A stretch of 64,000 nucleotides of DNA from JAGWRI01 sp963728785 (GTDB taxonomy: Bacteria; Gemmatimonadota; Gemmatimonadetes; Gemmatimonadales; Gemmatimonadaceae). Every line of letters begins with the position of its first letter. Position 1 is the first letter of the stretch. The notes beneath the pieces were generated by a model. It saw only the letters and a program-made list of their open reading frames with translations. It had not been told where the DNA came from and did no database searches. Below are positions 16,646 through 25,503 of the stretch, in pieces. The stretch spans positions 1,302,001 to 1,366,000 of the forward strand of contig CAVSKV010000002.1 of the NCBI GenBank assembly GCA_963728785.1, in the 5' to 3' direction. A program made the position numbers and the translations under genes.

Positions 16646-17677
16646 TTGCCCCACCGACGCTGGACGCTGCTGCAACGCCGCTGGCTGCTTACCGCCGCCT
16701 CCTTTGCCGCGGTCCTTGGCGTATCGGCCTACACTATCTCCGGATGGTCCACCCAGGGCATCCGGTTCGTCCTCCCCTGGCAGGCCCACGCCCTCGCCAT
16801 CCTCGCCGTCGTCGTCGAGATCGGCGCCCGCTCGGTCAAGCTTACCTGGAGCGCTCGTTCCGTGGGCATGCGGCTTCCCTTGCGCGCCTCACTGCGAACG
16901 TGCCTGGCGGGCGATCTCGCCGCCAACATCACGCCGGGACGGTCCGGCGCTGAGCCGGCGCGCTATTTCGTGCTCGCCCAGACCGGCATCCCCGCGCCCA
17001 CGGCGCTCGTCATTCTGTTCGCCGACCTCTTCCTCGAGATGCTGTCCCTGGGAGCCGTCGTGCTCGTCGCCGCACTCGTCTTCCGCCACGCCGGCGTCGT
17101 GCTGGGAGCCCTCATTGGCGTGCTCGGCGGCTACGCCGTGTTCGTGCTCGGCGTCGGCTTCCTGGCCGTCGCGCTCTCGCGGCGGCAGGTCGGCACTGCG
17201 CCCCCTGCCTGGGCGTTGCGCGTCGGGCTACACGCGGGCCGCTGGCGCCTGGTGCAGAACTGGTTCGACCGCGTCCGTACCACCGTGGACAACGCGCGGG
17301 ACGTGGATCCCCGCTGGATCGCGGGCGCCTTTCTCATGTCGTTCGTCCACGTCGCCACGCGCCTGTTCATGCTCCCGGCTCTCGTCCTGACGTCCGTCGC
17401 CACCGTGCCCCTCGCCCCCCTGGCGCTCTGGCCATTAGGGTTGCTATATGGCGCGTCCGTCGTGCCGGCACCCGGCGGGGGCGGTGCCGTGGAACTTGCC
17501 TTCCGCGCTGCACTCGGTCACGTCATTCCTGGCGGCTTGTTCATCGCCGCCCTCGTCTGGTGGCGCTTCTACACGTTCTACGTCTACATCATCCTTGGTG
17601 CCATGGCCGCTGGTCGCACGGCTTTGAAAGCCGTTGAGAAGACCGAAGAGCTTGAAGAGGAACTGGAGCGAGCCTAA
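16646..17677 (+). CDS. Lysylphosphatidylglycerol synthase TM-region family membrane protein
   Basis: About 343 residues from a TTG at 16646; an ATG at 16571 would add 25 Pro-rich residues and is the alternative. There are roughly eight hydrophobic segments. The conserved ANITPGRSGAEPARYFVL and ASVVPAPGGGGAVELAF motifs match the LPG_synthase_TM (UPF0104/AglD-like) family. Members are flippases or integral-membrane partners of lipid or polysaccharide modification. No C-terminal aminoacyl-transferase domain is present, so this is the membrane part only. The C-terminus is acidic (EKTEELEEELERA). The next gene starts at the stop codon (TAATG), indicating coupling. Confidence 0.78.
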   Translation: MPHRRWTLLQRRWLLTAASFAAVLGVSAYTISGWSTQGIRFVLPWQAHALAILAVVVEIGARSVKLTWSARSVGMRLPLRASLRTCLAGDLAANITPGRSGAEPARYFVLAQTGIPAPTALVILFADLFLEMLSLGAVVLVAALVFRHAGVVLGALIGVLGGYAVFVLGVGFLAVALSRRQVGTAPPAWALRVGLHAGRWRLVQNWFDRVRTTVDNARDVDPRWIAGAFLMSFVHVATRLFMLPALVLTSVATVPLAPLALWPLGLLYGASVVPAPGGGGAVELAFRAALGHVIPGGLFIAALVWWRFYTFYVYIILGAMAAGRTALKAVEKTEELEEELERA

Positions 17678-18003
17678 TGACCTACGACCTCGGCCTCGTT
17701 GCCCGCATCGCCGACGCCCTCGATCAGCTTGGGGAACGTTCCGCGCGCCAGAAGAACGTCTTCGGCGGCCGTGGTTTTCTGGTGGACAAGCACACCTTCG
17801 TCATCGTCTCCGACGACGCAATCATCGCCAAGCTCACGCGCCATGACTATCCGCAAGCCCTGGCGGAATCGGGCGTCGCCCCGTTTGCCCCGGCCGGCGA
17901 GCGACCCATGGGTACCTGGGTCGTGGTTAGCGACGAGGTCATCGCCGACGATCCCCAACTTACCGATTGGCTCCGGCGCGCGCTCCGCGCAATCGGACGA
18001 TAG
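17677..18003 (+). CDS. TfoX N-terminal domain protein
   Basis: 108 residues covering exactly the TfoX_N domain: the QKNVFGGRGFLVDKHTFVIVSDDAIIAKL block, then PFAPAGERPMGTWVVVSDEVI and a terminal helix LTDWLRRALRAIG. Full TfoX/Sxy proteins regulate competence in Haemophilus and Vibrio with an added C-terminal domain; stand-alone N-domain proteins are widespread and of unknown function. Its start overlaps the stop of the LPG-synthase-type gene, so the two are likely co-translated. Confidence 0.8.
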   Translation: MTYDLGLVARIADALDQLGERSARQKNVFGGRGFLVDKHTFVIVSDDAIIAKLTRHDYPQALAESGVAPFAPAGERPMGTWVVVSDEVIADDPQLTDWLRRALRAIGR

Positions 18004-18005
18004 AA

Positions 18006-18047
18006 CCGTGAGAAGGCGAGAGTGATCGCGGAGAACTCGCCTTACGG
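18006..18047. terminator. Bidirectional hairpin between TfoX-N and anti-sigma genes
   Basis: A perfect 8-bp stem AAGGCGAG (18013-18020) and CTCGCCTT (18036-18043), with extra CCGT/ACGG pairing outside it (18006-18009 and 18044-18047). It separates two convergent genes and overlaps the stop codon of the anti-sigma gene (18042-18044). Confidence 0.6.
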
Positions 18048-19022
18048 CCCCCCCGTTCTGCATCTCGTTCGCGCCCAGACTCTTCCTTCCACGGCTATCC
18101 CCCCTGTCGCCGGTTCGATCACACCCCATATCGCGCGCCCGCCCCAGAACAACATCACCGAGTCGGCGCTCGTGAGTTGCCACTCGCCCGCCACGCCACT
18201 GGTGTCGCGCAGCACATGCATCGCCGGCACGTCCGCCCGTGCGCGCAGGGTGTCGAACACGATCGTGTTGAGCCCATCGCCGTAGCACATCGGGACCGCG
18301 CCAAACTGCGAATCCAGCGCGCGCACGGCCTCGCTCCGCGCCGCGGCGGCAGGCACCGGTGACGCCGCCGCCTGGCTCAGCACATTGGCACGCACCCCGG
18401 CCAGGGCCCCTTTGGCCGTAAGCCCGCCCACTACCTTCGCCGCCGTCTCGGCGGGCGGCACCGGCCGTGACGCCGATGGCTCGAATCCCTTTGCCTTGCT
18501 CGTCGCCATGGGCATCGGTCGCTCAGTACCATGCGCCACCGCGTTGTCTCGTGCCGGTGCAGCCGCCGCGCGCTTCGGCGTCTCCGAAATCACCGGCTTC
18601 CCGGCCGGGGCATTCCCGATCGTGTCCGGCGCCTTCTTCGCGATTGCCGCGCCCGTTGCCGTCCCGCCCTTCATGCGGTCCACCCGTCCTGCCGGTCCAC
18701 CGTCGTTCCGTCCTACCGTCTTCACTCCCACGGCCAGCATCAATCCCGCGGCAATGGCCCACGCCATCGGTCGCACCCACCGCCGCCTCATTGTCGGCCG
18801 CTCCACTTCCGGTATCCGCTCCGGAGCCGGTACCACGCCGCCTGGGACATCGTCGAGCGCCGAGAGAATCCGCGACGCACCGGCGAGTAACCCACGGGCT
18901 TCAGCCACCCGCGCGCGACACTCGGCGCACGTCGTGACGTGTGCCTCCGCCTCCGCCGCTTCGTCGTCGTTCAACGCGCCGTCTAGCCACGCGTGAATCC
19001 TCCCTTCGTCAAGATGCCTCAT
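18042..19022 (-). CDS. Zinc-finger anti-sigma factor with large periplasmic domain
   Basis: 326 residues. The N-terminal anti-sigma domain has the ZAS motif HVTTCAEC (His28, Cys32, Cys35). A single membrane helix (AWAIAAGLMLAVGVKTVG, about 88-105) is preceded by basic residues. The ~220-residue periplasmic part is Ala/Pro-rich and then globular, with a small Trp-containing C-terminal region. It follows the ECF sigma gene by 24 bp in the same orientation, so it should hold that sigma factor at the membrane until an envelope signal releases it. Confidence 0.82.
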   Translation of the reverse strand: MRHLDEGRIHAWLDGALNDDEAAEAEAHVTTCAECRARVAEARGLLAGASRILSALDDVPGGVVPAPERIPEVERPTMRRRWVRPMAWAIAAGLMLAVGVKTVGRNDGGPAGRVDRMKGGTATGAAIAKKAPDTIGNAPAGKPVISETPKRAAAAPARDNAVAHGTERPMPMATSKAKGFEPSASRPVPPAETAAKVVGGLTAKGALAGVRANVLSQAAASPVPAAAARSEAVRALDSQFGAVPMCYGDGLNTIVFDTLRARADVPAMHVLRDTSGVAGEWQLTSADSVMLFWGGRAIWGVIEPATGGIAVEGRVWARTRCRTGGP

Positions 19023-19042
19023 CGCCCCCTCTCCCCAGTGCC

Positions 19043-19074
19043 CTGTCAGACTGTCCGACTGCCCGACTGTCTAA
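19043..19074. repeat. Tandem 8-nt repeat at the 3' end of the ECF sigma gene
   Basis: Four units: CTGTCAGA, CTGTCCGA, CTGCCCGA, CTGTCTAA. The array contains the stop codon of the sigma gene (19046-19048) and encodes its last residues, RQSGSRTV. It also fills the gap to the anti-sigma gene. Confidence 0.85.
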
Positions 19075-19558
19075 CTCCAACTCCGCGCTCGTACGCCTCC
19101 ACCAGCTTCCGCCTTGCCCGCGCCAACGTCGTCCCCACCGATCCCACCGACAGGTCCAACGCCTGGGCGATCTCGTGATAGTCCAGCCCCTCTTCGCGCA
19201 TCAGCAGTGCTTCACGGTCGCGTTCCGGCAACTGCTCCAACGCCCGCCGGGCCGCTGCCGCGTCTTCCGCACGCTCCATCGCCGTCGCCGGCGATGCCAC
19301 CATCCGGTCTCGCGATTCAGCCCAAAGCAGCTCCAGGTGCCGGCGGCGCCGTGCGTCCTGCCGCGCTGCGTCTCGCACCAGGTTCGTCGCTACCGTGAAC
19401 AGCCACGCACGCTCGTTGCCCAGCGCGTCCTGGCGGAGGGCGCGCAGGAAAGTCTCCTGCGCGACCTCTTCCGCCCAGTCGCGGTCGCCCAACCGCCGCG
19501 TCAGGTACCGCACCAGCGGCCCGTGATACTCGCGGAACAATCGGTCGGCATCGTGCAT
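19046..19558 (-). CDS. ECF-type RNA polymerase sigma factor
   Basis: 170 residues. Region 2 spans about residues 8-75 (FREYHGPLVRYLTRRLGDRDWAEEVAQETFLRAL, then ERAWLFTVATNLVRDAARQ). Region 4 spans about 105-155 (ALEQLPERDREALLMREEGLDYHEIAQALDLSVGSVGTTLARARRKL). Regions 1 and 3 are absent, as in all ECF sigmas. It begins 9 bp after the VIT/vWA gene and precedes the anti-sigma gene. The last eight residues (RQSGSRTV) come from an 8-nt tandem repeat and fall outside the conserved fold. Confidence 0.92.
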   Translation of the reverse strand: MHDADRLFREYHGPLVRYLTRRLGDRDWAEEVAQETFLRALRQDALGNERAWLFTVATNLVRDAARQDARRRRHLELLWAESRDRMVASPATAMERAEDAAAARRALEQLPERDREALLMREEGLDYHEIAQALDLSVGSVGTTLARARRKLVEAYERGVGVRQSGSRTV

Positions 19559-19567
19559 CGCGCTGCG

Positions 19568-21853
19568 CTACCAGCCCCGCTCGGCGGCGTCCAGTTCGGC
19601 CGCGGTCAATTCCGGCGCCTGCGGCACGATCTCGATCGCCACCCGGCGCCCAGCCATCACCACGCGGTCGCCCAGCGCTGCCATCGCGCGCAGCTCCGGT
19701 ATCCGGTCCAGCAGGGCAAAATACGACTTCGAAAATGTCTGCACCCGTACCACCCGTGTGGAATCCGTGAGCGCGTTGTCCACCCACCGGCCGTCGCGCA
19801 GAGTGAATGTATGCCCGTTCACCGTTCGCACGGCGAGCGCGTCGGCCGCACCCATCGCCGACGACAGTGAGTCGAGCACGGCCAGCGATTTCGCTGAGCG
19901 CTGCGCTGACGCCATCTTGGCCGCTTCGAAGTTCGCTGCCGACGCCGCCATCGGCTGGCTCATCGGCATTACCCCGCCGATGTTCTTGCGGCGAATGCCA
20001 GTGCCCACCGTCACTGCGTCCGGCTCCCGCACCAGATATGCCGTGAACTCGGTGGGAATGCCATAGCGCTCGCCAAGCGTACGAATCTCGTCGTCCAACT
20101 CCGCCGACCCGCCGTTCCTGCGCTTCTCGGCGCTCAGATACCCGATCCGCTGCGCCGCCCACAACCGCGGCACGAAGCCGTTGTCCCGCGTAGACCGGGC
20201 GAACTCGGCGTCCGACGTCCACCGCAGTGGGCGGCCATGCGCGGTGCCCTCTACTACCACGCGGCCTCTCCCGCTCCCCGTGTAGCGCGCCAGCACCACC
20301 AGATCCTGCCCGGCGAACAGGTCCACCGGCATCGCCGGTGCTGCGTCGCGGAGCTGAATGTCCTCGCCTTCCACGTGGATCCGCAGATCCGTCGCCACCG
20401 GGTCTACCAGACGGCCGGCCACGATCCCCACCGCGCGCTCTACGTCTTCGTTGGGACGCACGAACTGCGCCGTGCCGCGCCCTTCGAGCGCCAACTGCTC
20501 GAGTAGCGCCGAGTTCACGTCCGCACCCAGGCCGAAGGTGAACACCCGCCGGTCGCCGCGCTCCCGCGCCGCCCGGTCGGCAATGGAGTCGGCATTGCGC
20601 TCGCCCACCGTCGGCATGCCATCGGTCACGAACAGCACTACGGCCAGCCGTCCTTTGTCCCTCAGCATCGAGTGGTCCGGGCGCAGCGCTTCGTCCAACG
20701 CGCCGGCGATGTTCGTGCCGCCTTGCGCTGTCAGCCCGTCCAGATACTGCGTCGCCGCAGTAATGTTCTCGCGTGTCGCGTCTACGAATCCCTCGCGAAA
20801 GGTGTGCACGTCGGAGGAGAAGTCGATCAGCCGGAACCGGTCCTGTCTGCGCAGACTGCCCAGCAGTTCTTTGCCCGCGGCGCGTGCCTGCTCCATCTTC
20901 TGCCCGCTCATCGAACCCGATACGTCCAGCACGAATGTCACGTCGCGCGGGCTCGGGGCCGCGTGTTGCGCCGGCGGCGAGATCGTGATCATCGCAAACC
21001 CGTCGTCGCCGGGCGACGCATTGGTCAGCACCGAGATCGCTGCGTGGTCCGCCAGCCGCAGCGGCACGAGAAGTGTGACGTCCCGCGTATCTCCTAGCAC
21101 CCGCACCACTCGTTCTCCCGCCGCATCGCGCACGTCGAGCGTGTTGGTGGGGGAGTAGGCAGTGCCCAAGTCGCCGTTCAATCCATAGGTCAACGTAAAG
21201 CTGCTCCCCCACCCGCCCTCTGAATCCGATGGGTGCGCAGTCCCGTCATAATTCGTCGTTGCCGTCGTGCTTGCGGTTGTCCGCGTGCTCTGTGGTGAAA
21301 TCCCGCCGAGCTGGCCCTGCCCCGCGCGTCCCCTCGAGTAGTCGATCCGCAGAGCGTCCCCCTCCCGGGGCACTACTGCCTCGTACGTCACCACCACTTT
21401 CTTCACCTCCCCTGGTGCGATCGGAAAGATCCGTGCTCGCAGCAGTCCCGAACCCATCCATTCCACCAGCGCTGGGTCGCGCAGCCTTCGCACGATCTCC
21501 TCGTACACCCCGCGTGCTTGCGTGGCGTCCATCGTCTCGCCCGACACCATTTGGCCATTGATCGACAGCTTGAGATCGCGGAACGCAGCACCTTCTGGTA
21601 GCGGGAACAGGTAGTCCGCCTCCCCCAATCGGCCCCCGCGGTTCACGAACTGTTCGCTGATTTCGTACCGCACGACGCGGCCGTCCAGCCGTGCGTTCAC
21701 GTCGCTTCGCGTGCGTACGATGGCCGCCGTCGGGCAGCGAATCATGAGTTCCGGCCCGTCTCCCCGCGGCATCGGGCACACGGGGATCAGGCGTCCTTGT
21801 GCACTCAGCACCGTAGGCACCATCAGCCCTGCTACCATATATGAGAAACGCAT
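19568..21853 (-). CDS. VIT and von Willebrand factor A domain protein (secreted)
   Basis: 761 residues from ATG 21853. A signal peptide (FSYMVAGLMVPTVLSAQG) is followed by a VIT domain (about 45-165, YLFPLPEGAAFRDLKLSINGQMVSGE) and a Thr/Ser-rich linker near 185-205. The vWA domain follows, with an intact MIDAS DVSGSMSG (Asp310, Ser312, Ser314) and GGTNIAGALDEAL and FVTDGMPT motifs. The architecture resembles inter-alpha-trypsin inhibitor heavy chains and their bacterial homologues. Placement just upstream of an ECF sigma/anti-sigma pair suggests an envelope-sensing or stress role, which is inference. Confidence 0.88.
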   Translation of the reverse strand: MRFSYMVAGLMVPTVLSAQGRLIPVCPMPRGDGPELMIRCPTAAIVRTRSDVNARLDGRVVRYEISEQFVNRGGRLGEADYLFPLPEGAAFRDLKLSINGQMVSGETMDATQARGVYEEIVRRLRDPALVEWMGSGLLRARIFPIAPGEVKKVVVTYEAVVPREGDALRIDYSRGRAGQGQLGGISPQSTRTTASTTATTNYDGTAHPSDSEGGWGSSFTLTYGLNGDLGTAYSPTNTLDVRDAAGERVVRVLGDTRDVTLLVPLRLADHAAISVLTNASPGDDGFAMITISPPAQHAAPSPRDVTFVLDVSGSMSGQKMEQARAAGKELLGSLRRQDRFRLIDFSSDVHTFREGFVDATRENITAATQYLDGLTAQGGTNIAGALDEALRPDHSMLRDKGRLAVVLFVTDGMPTVGERNADSIADRAARERGDRRVFTFGLGADVNSALLEQLALEGRGTAQFVRPNEDVERAVGIVAGRLVDPVATDLRIHVEGEDIQLRDAAPAMPVDLFAGQDLVVLARYTGSGRGRVVVEGTAHGRPLRWTSDAEFARSTRDNGFVPRLWAAQRIGYLSAEKRRNGGSAELDDEIRTLGERYGIPTEFTAYLVREPDAVTVGTGIRRKNIGGVMPMSQPMAASAANFEAAKMASAQRSAKSLAVLDSLSSAMGAADALAVRTVNGHTFTLRDGRWVDNALTDSTRVVRVQTFSKSYFALLDRIPELRAMAALGDRVVMAGRRVAIEIVPQAPELTAAELDAAERGW

Positions 21854-21914
21854 GGCATCTCCAGGTTGGTCTACCCTTGAGACGCCATGCGCCTGAAAAC
21901 TTGCACACCGGCCG

Positions 21915-21946
21915 CTAGCCGACTGCCCGACTGTCCGACTCTCCGT
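21915..21946. repeat. Tandem 8-nt repeat downstream of the HD-GYP gene
   Basis: Four units: CTAGCCGA, CTGCCCGA, CTGTCCGA, CTCTCCGT. The array abuts the stop codon of the HD-GYP gene (21946) in the intergenic space before the VIT/vWA gene. Polarity relative to the upstream gene matches the other arrays. Confidence 0.82.
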
Positions 21947-23154
21947 CACCCCCCGCTCGGAGGCGTACCCTCCACAGGCGGAACTACTTCCGCCTCCACC
22001 GACTGCGGCAGCACCTTCCCCTCCAGTTCCCGCATCATCTTGATGAATGGCACCGCCACATCGGGGTCGAACTCGCTTCCCGACCTCTCCTCGAGATACC
22101 CCAGCACGCGTTCTGTCTCCCAGGCATCCCGGTATGGCCGTTTCGTGCGCAGCGCATCGTACACGTCGCACACGTGCACCAGCGTACTCGCCTTGTGCGG
22201 ATCGCGTTTGAAGAACCGGCTGGGGTACCCGCCCCCGTTGAGCATGATGTGGTGCTCGTACGCCACCGCCGCCGCCAGGTCCAACTCCCGGTTGCTCGTG
22301 ATGATGATCTTCGCCCCCTCTACCGGGTGGCTCTGCATCACCATCCGCTCTTCGTCCGTCAGCTTGCCCGGCTTGTTCAGTATCTCCACCGGTACGCGCA
22401 CCTTCCCCAGGTCGTGCAGCAGCCCCGCCACTCCGAACGTGCGCACGTCCGTCGCCCCCAACCCCACATACTCCGCCAGCGCCATCGTCAATACCGACAC
22501 GTTCAGACAATGCGTCGTCGTGTACTCGTCGAACTCCCTGAGCTGGAGCAGTGGCAGCACCATTTCGCTGTCGCCATGCATTGCCACCGACAGCGACCGC
22601 ACCACCGCCTCGGCTTCGATCAGCGGCAGAGCGCCGTTCCCCGTCACCTCGTCGTGCATCCACCGCACCGTTTGCACTTCCTCACCCATCGAGTAGCCGA
22701 TCGTTGCCGTCTTTATCGGCGCTTCCAGCGCCTCCTGCATCGCCTTGCTCTCGCCCCGAATGCCGATCGCCCCGAACTTGATCGCCGACTGCCGCGTCGG
22801 CCGCGCCTCCGACGTATCGATTACCAACAGCGTCATCCGCGCCAGTACCTGTTCCAGGAAGTCCTCGAACTCCTCGCGCGAAACCCCGGGCTCGAACTCC
22901 AGCCGCTGCACGCCGGCATTGGCCAGGCGGCCCGCCCATTCCCAGTCGCGCATCTCGCGGATCGCCACGTTGCGATAGACGGTTTCTTCCCCCAGGAATG
23001 AGAACTCGGCGGTTGGGTCGGTCTCCTGCAGTTCGTGCAAATACTGATAAGACCGGTCGATCGCACGCTCGCGTGCCGGGTGCCCTTCGGAGTACAGCGC
23101 CATCGTCGATAGCGCCTGCGCGAACGACGTCAGGAACTTGGCGGGCTCGCTCAT
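21946..23154 (-). CDS. Divergent HD-GYP domain protein with N-terminal input domain
   Basis: 402 residues from ATG 23154, overlapping the HEAT-protein stop by ATGA. The N-terminal ~110 residues resemble the N-terminal domain of the upstream HEAT protein (conserved YSEGHP, a central Gly/Val stretch and GVSREEFEDFL). The HD-GYP domain follows: TTHCLNVSVLTM (His215), HDLGK (His247-Asp248), SHPVEG (His276) and HH at 301-302. The canonical HHExxDGxGYP is here HHIMLNGGGYP, so the Glu and Asp are replaced. It may be a c-di-GMP phosphodiesterase or, given those changes, a binding-only or altered enzyme. Confidence 0.85.
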   Translation of the reverse strand: MSEPAKFLTSFAQALSTMALYSEGHPARERAIDRSYQYLHELQETDPTAEFSFLGEETVYRNVAIREMRDWEWAGRLANAGVQRLEFEPGVSREEFEDFLEQVLARMTLLVIDTSEARPTRQSAIKFGAIGIRGESKAMQEALEAPIKTATIGYSMGEEVQTVRWMHDEVTGNGALPLIEAEAVVRSLSVAMHGDSEMVLPLLQLREFDEYTTTHCLNVSVLTMALAEYVGLGATDVRTFGVAGLLHDLGKVRVPVEILNKPGKLTDEERMVMQSHPVEGAKIIITSNRELDLAAAVAYEHHIMLNGGGYPSRFFKRDPHKASTLVHVCDVYDALRTKRPYRDAWETERVLGYLEERSGSEFDPDVAVPFIKMMRELEGKVLPQSVEAEVVPPVEGTPPSGG

Positions 23155-25295
23155 CCGGCTGTCGCCCCCAACCCCTCGGCTACCGCTGCACCCTCCGCCG
23201 CGTGCCGGATATCGGCGTCCCTGCTCTTCGCCGCCATGGTCAACGCGTTCCTGGTTTCGGGATGCTCTTTCCAGAATGCCGCCAGCGACCCGAGCGCTGC
23301 CAACATCTCGGGTGACTTCTCGCGCAGCGTGAGCCGCTTGAACCACCTCGTGTGCCGCTGCACGCGCGCCAGCAGCCATGGCACCGTCGCCGCGTCCCGC
23401 CGTCCTGCCACGACGCGAATGCCCAGCACGCGCAGCGCCGAGTCCAGCTCCCCATGGTCCACCCGCTTCATGATCACCGGCACCGCTGCTGCTGGACACC
23501 GCTCCAGCGCTGCTGTCAACGCCAGGAATGCTGTCCGGTCGTCCGGATCGGCTACCGCCCTTACGATCGTCGCTTCCCGCATCCCGTCTTGCCTGAGCAG
23601 CAACCGCACCGCTTCGCGCCGCACGATCGCTTCGCGGTGCGTCGCATACGCCGTGAGGTCCAGATCCGCCGGCAGCCGTGTCAGCCGCCCCAGCGTCGAC
23701 AGGTAGTCGCGCTGTACCGCCGCCGGCGCCGTGGGCAGACGCCGCCCGATGTAACTCCCCACGTCGTCGCCGATCGATACCAGAAGGTTCAGAAGTCTCT
23801 CGGTCTGCTTCTCCTCCTCCAGCGTCTCCAGTGCGTCGAGGAGTGGGCTGACCGCGGCCAGCTTCATCCGCTTCACCATCCGCTCCACCAGTGCGAAGTC
23901 GACGCGATCCTCCGCCAGCGCGGTGCCCAGCGTGTCACTCTGTTCGATCTGCCGCCACACTCCTTCTGTCGGCGAGCCCTCCGGAGCCTGGTCCAGGATG
24001 TCGAACAACTCCGCGTGCTGCTGCCTCTCCAGCATCGTCGTCACCGCGTGCTCCACCCGATGGCCCAGCGTCCCCACTTCGAGCCCCATCTTCACGATCC
24101 GGTCCGGTTCGCACATCAGCGAAATTCCCGACCGGTTCTCCCCAATCGGCGCCTGGTGTGAGATTTCCTGCAGGATCAGCGAGTATGCATCGGGATTGGG
24201 ATCGTCCAGGCTCCAGTCGTTGATCAGCCGCTGCACCTGTTCGCGCAACGATCGGTCCGCCAGTGTGCTGCGCGTCACATCGGCGTCCGACGTGTGCTTG
24301 GCCAGCTTGCCGAACAGGCGCACCAACGAGTGCGAGATCGTCTGGTGCTCGGCGTCCGCCGCCGCCCGCACCAGATCCACCACTGCGCCCACCGCCATGC
24401 CCTGGGCTGCGTCGAGCACGAACCGGCGCCGCTGCTTGTTGTCCCCGCTCATGTTGAGCAACCGCTCCAGCGTTTCGGGCTGCAGCGCCCCCACCATCTT
24501 CGAGATGCGCTTCTGCAGCGCCATCGTCTCGGCGCCCTTCCCCGTCTTGAGTTCGTCGGTGATCTGCAGCATGTAGCCCACGATCACCTGGTCGTAGGCC
24601 TGTTCCCGCTGGTGCTCGTCGATCGCCTTCGCCACGGCCACTGGCTCCAGCTCACGGTCGTCGTTCTCCGCCCCCGTCGTGTCCGCCGCCATTGCCGCCC
24701 GCGCCATTCCCACCCACAACTGCGCGGCTCTCCCTGAGCGCGTCTGTCCCTCGGCCGCCGCGCCAGCAACTTCGGCGTCTGTCTCGTCCAGCAACTCCAG
24801 TTTGTCATAGGTGAGCGGAAAGACACGCACGTGGTTCCACTGGTTCGACACCTCGGCGGCGTCCAGCCCCAGCGGCCGCTCCATGCGCCCGGCGTCCACG
24901 GCCAGCGTCGCGAGCGCGGCGCTCAATTCTTCTTCGGTGATGCCGGCGCTGAACTTCACCGCGCCCAGGTGGTGCCGGTGCAACTTGTTGGCCAGTTCGT
25001 GCAGCAGCGGATGCTCCGGGTCCGTCGCTACCCCTTCGATGATCAGCTGCCGCCGCGCCACGCCAATCGACATCGTCGGTCGATCAGCCAGCAAGCTCAG
25101 CAGCTTGTTCGTCACCGAATGCACCGACGACGACAGCAGCGGATGCCCGGCAGGGTAGATCGCGTGCTTGTGAAACGCGATCGATAACTCCACCAGGAAG
25201 TTCGCGAGGTCGCGCGACAGAGTCGCCGGCTCTTCCTTGCGCGCAGCGGGCGCACCAGTCCCTGGCATCGATGGCGGTGCATTCGGGTGGGACAC
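23151..25295 (-). CDS. HEAT-repeat-like protein with N-terminal input domain
   Basis: 714 residues, no signal peptide or membrane segment. The N-terminal ~115 residues (LANFLVELSIAFHKHAIYPAGHPLL; GITEEELSAAL) resemble the N-terminus of the downstream HD-GYP protein. After a charged linker, the rest is helical with HEAT-like repeats, clearest at the end (DYLSTLGRLTRLP; HREAIVRREAVRLLLRQ; VPWLLARVQRH; SRDADIRHAAEGAAVAEG). It is likely a cytoplasmic scaffold. Its stop overlaps the HD-GYP start, so the two are co-translated and probably interact. The start ATG at 25295 is preceded by ~200 bp of non-coding sequence. Confidence 0.75.
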   Translation of the reverse strand: MSHPNAPPSMPGTGAPAARKEEPATLSRDLANFLVELSIAFHKHAIYPAGHPLLSSSVHSVTNKLLSLLADRPTMSIGVARRQLIIEGVATDPEHPLLHELANKLHRHHLGAVKFSAGITEEELSAALATLAVDAGRMERPLGLDAAEVSNQWNHVRVFPLTYDKLELLDETDAEVAGAAAEGQTRSGRAAQLWVGMARAAMAADTTGAENDDRELEPVAVAKAIDEHQREQAYDQVIVGYMLQITDELKTGKGAETMALQKRISKMVGALQPETLERLLNMSGDNKQRRRFVLDAAQGMAVGAVVDLVRAAADAEHQTISHSLVRLFGKLAKHTSDADVTRSTLADRSLREQVQRLINDWSLDDPNPDAYSLILQEISHQAPIGENRSGISLMCEPDRIVKMGLEVGTLGHRVEHAVTTMLERQQHAELFDILDQAPEGSPTEGVWRQIEQSDTLGTALAEDRVDFALVERMVKRMKLAAVSPLLDALETLEEEKQTERLLNLLVSIGDDVGSYIGRRLPTAPAAVQRDYLSTLGRLTRLPADLDLTAYATHREAIVRREAVRLLLRQDGMREATIVRAVADPDDRTAFLALTAALERCPAAAVPVIMKRVDHGELDSALRVLGIRVVAGRRDAATVPWLLARVQRHTRWFKRLTLREKSPEMLAALGSLAAFWKEHPETRNALTMAAKSRDADIRHAAEGAAVAEGLGATAG

Positions 25296-25503
25296 AGGTG
25301 TTTACACCCGGGGGTTTATATACGCGCGACGCGACGGCCCGGGCATGACCTCTTCATACGCAGCATAATGATGCGCGCCGGTGGCGTGTGCAACAGCCAA
25401 GATCACACCGGGGCCTTGCCCCGATGGACCGGTAGCCAGAGCCCCTCCGGTGCCCCAATTTCCCAAGTGCCCCACGGTCAGTCCCCATTTATTCGGAGCG
25501 CAT

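Noticed and set aside
19317..21212. 631-codon open frame on the minus strand overlapping the VIT/vWA gene
   Set aside because: It is Arg/Gly/Ala-rich with no domain and lies in another frame of a gene with signal peptide, VIT and vWA motifs; a high-GC shadow.
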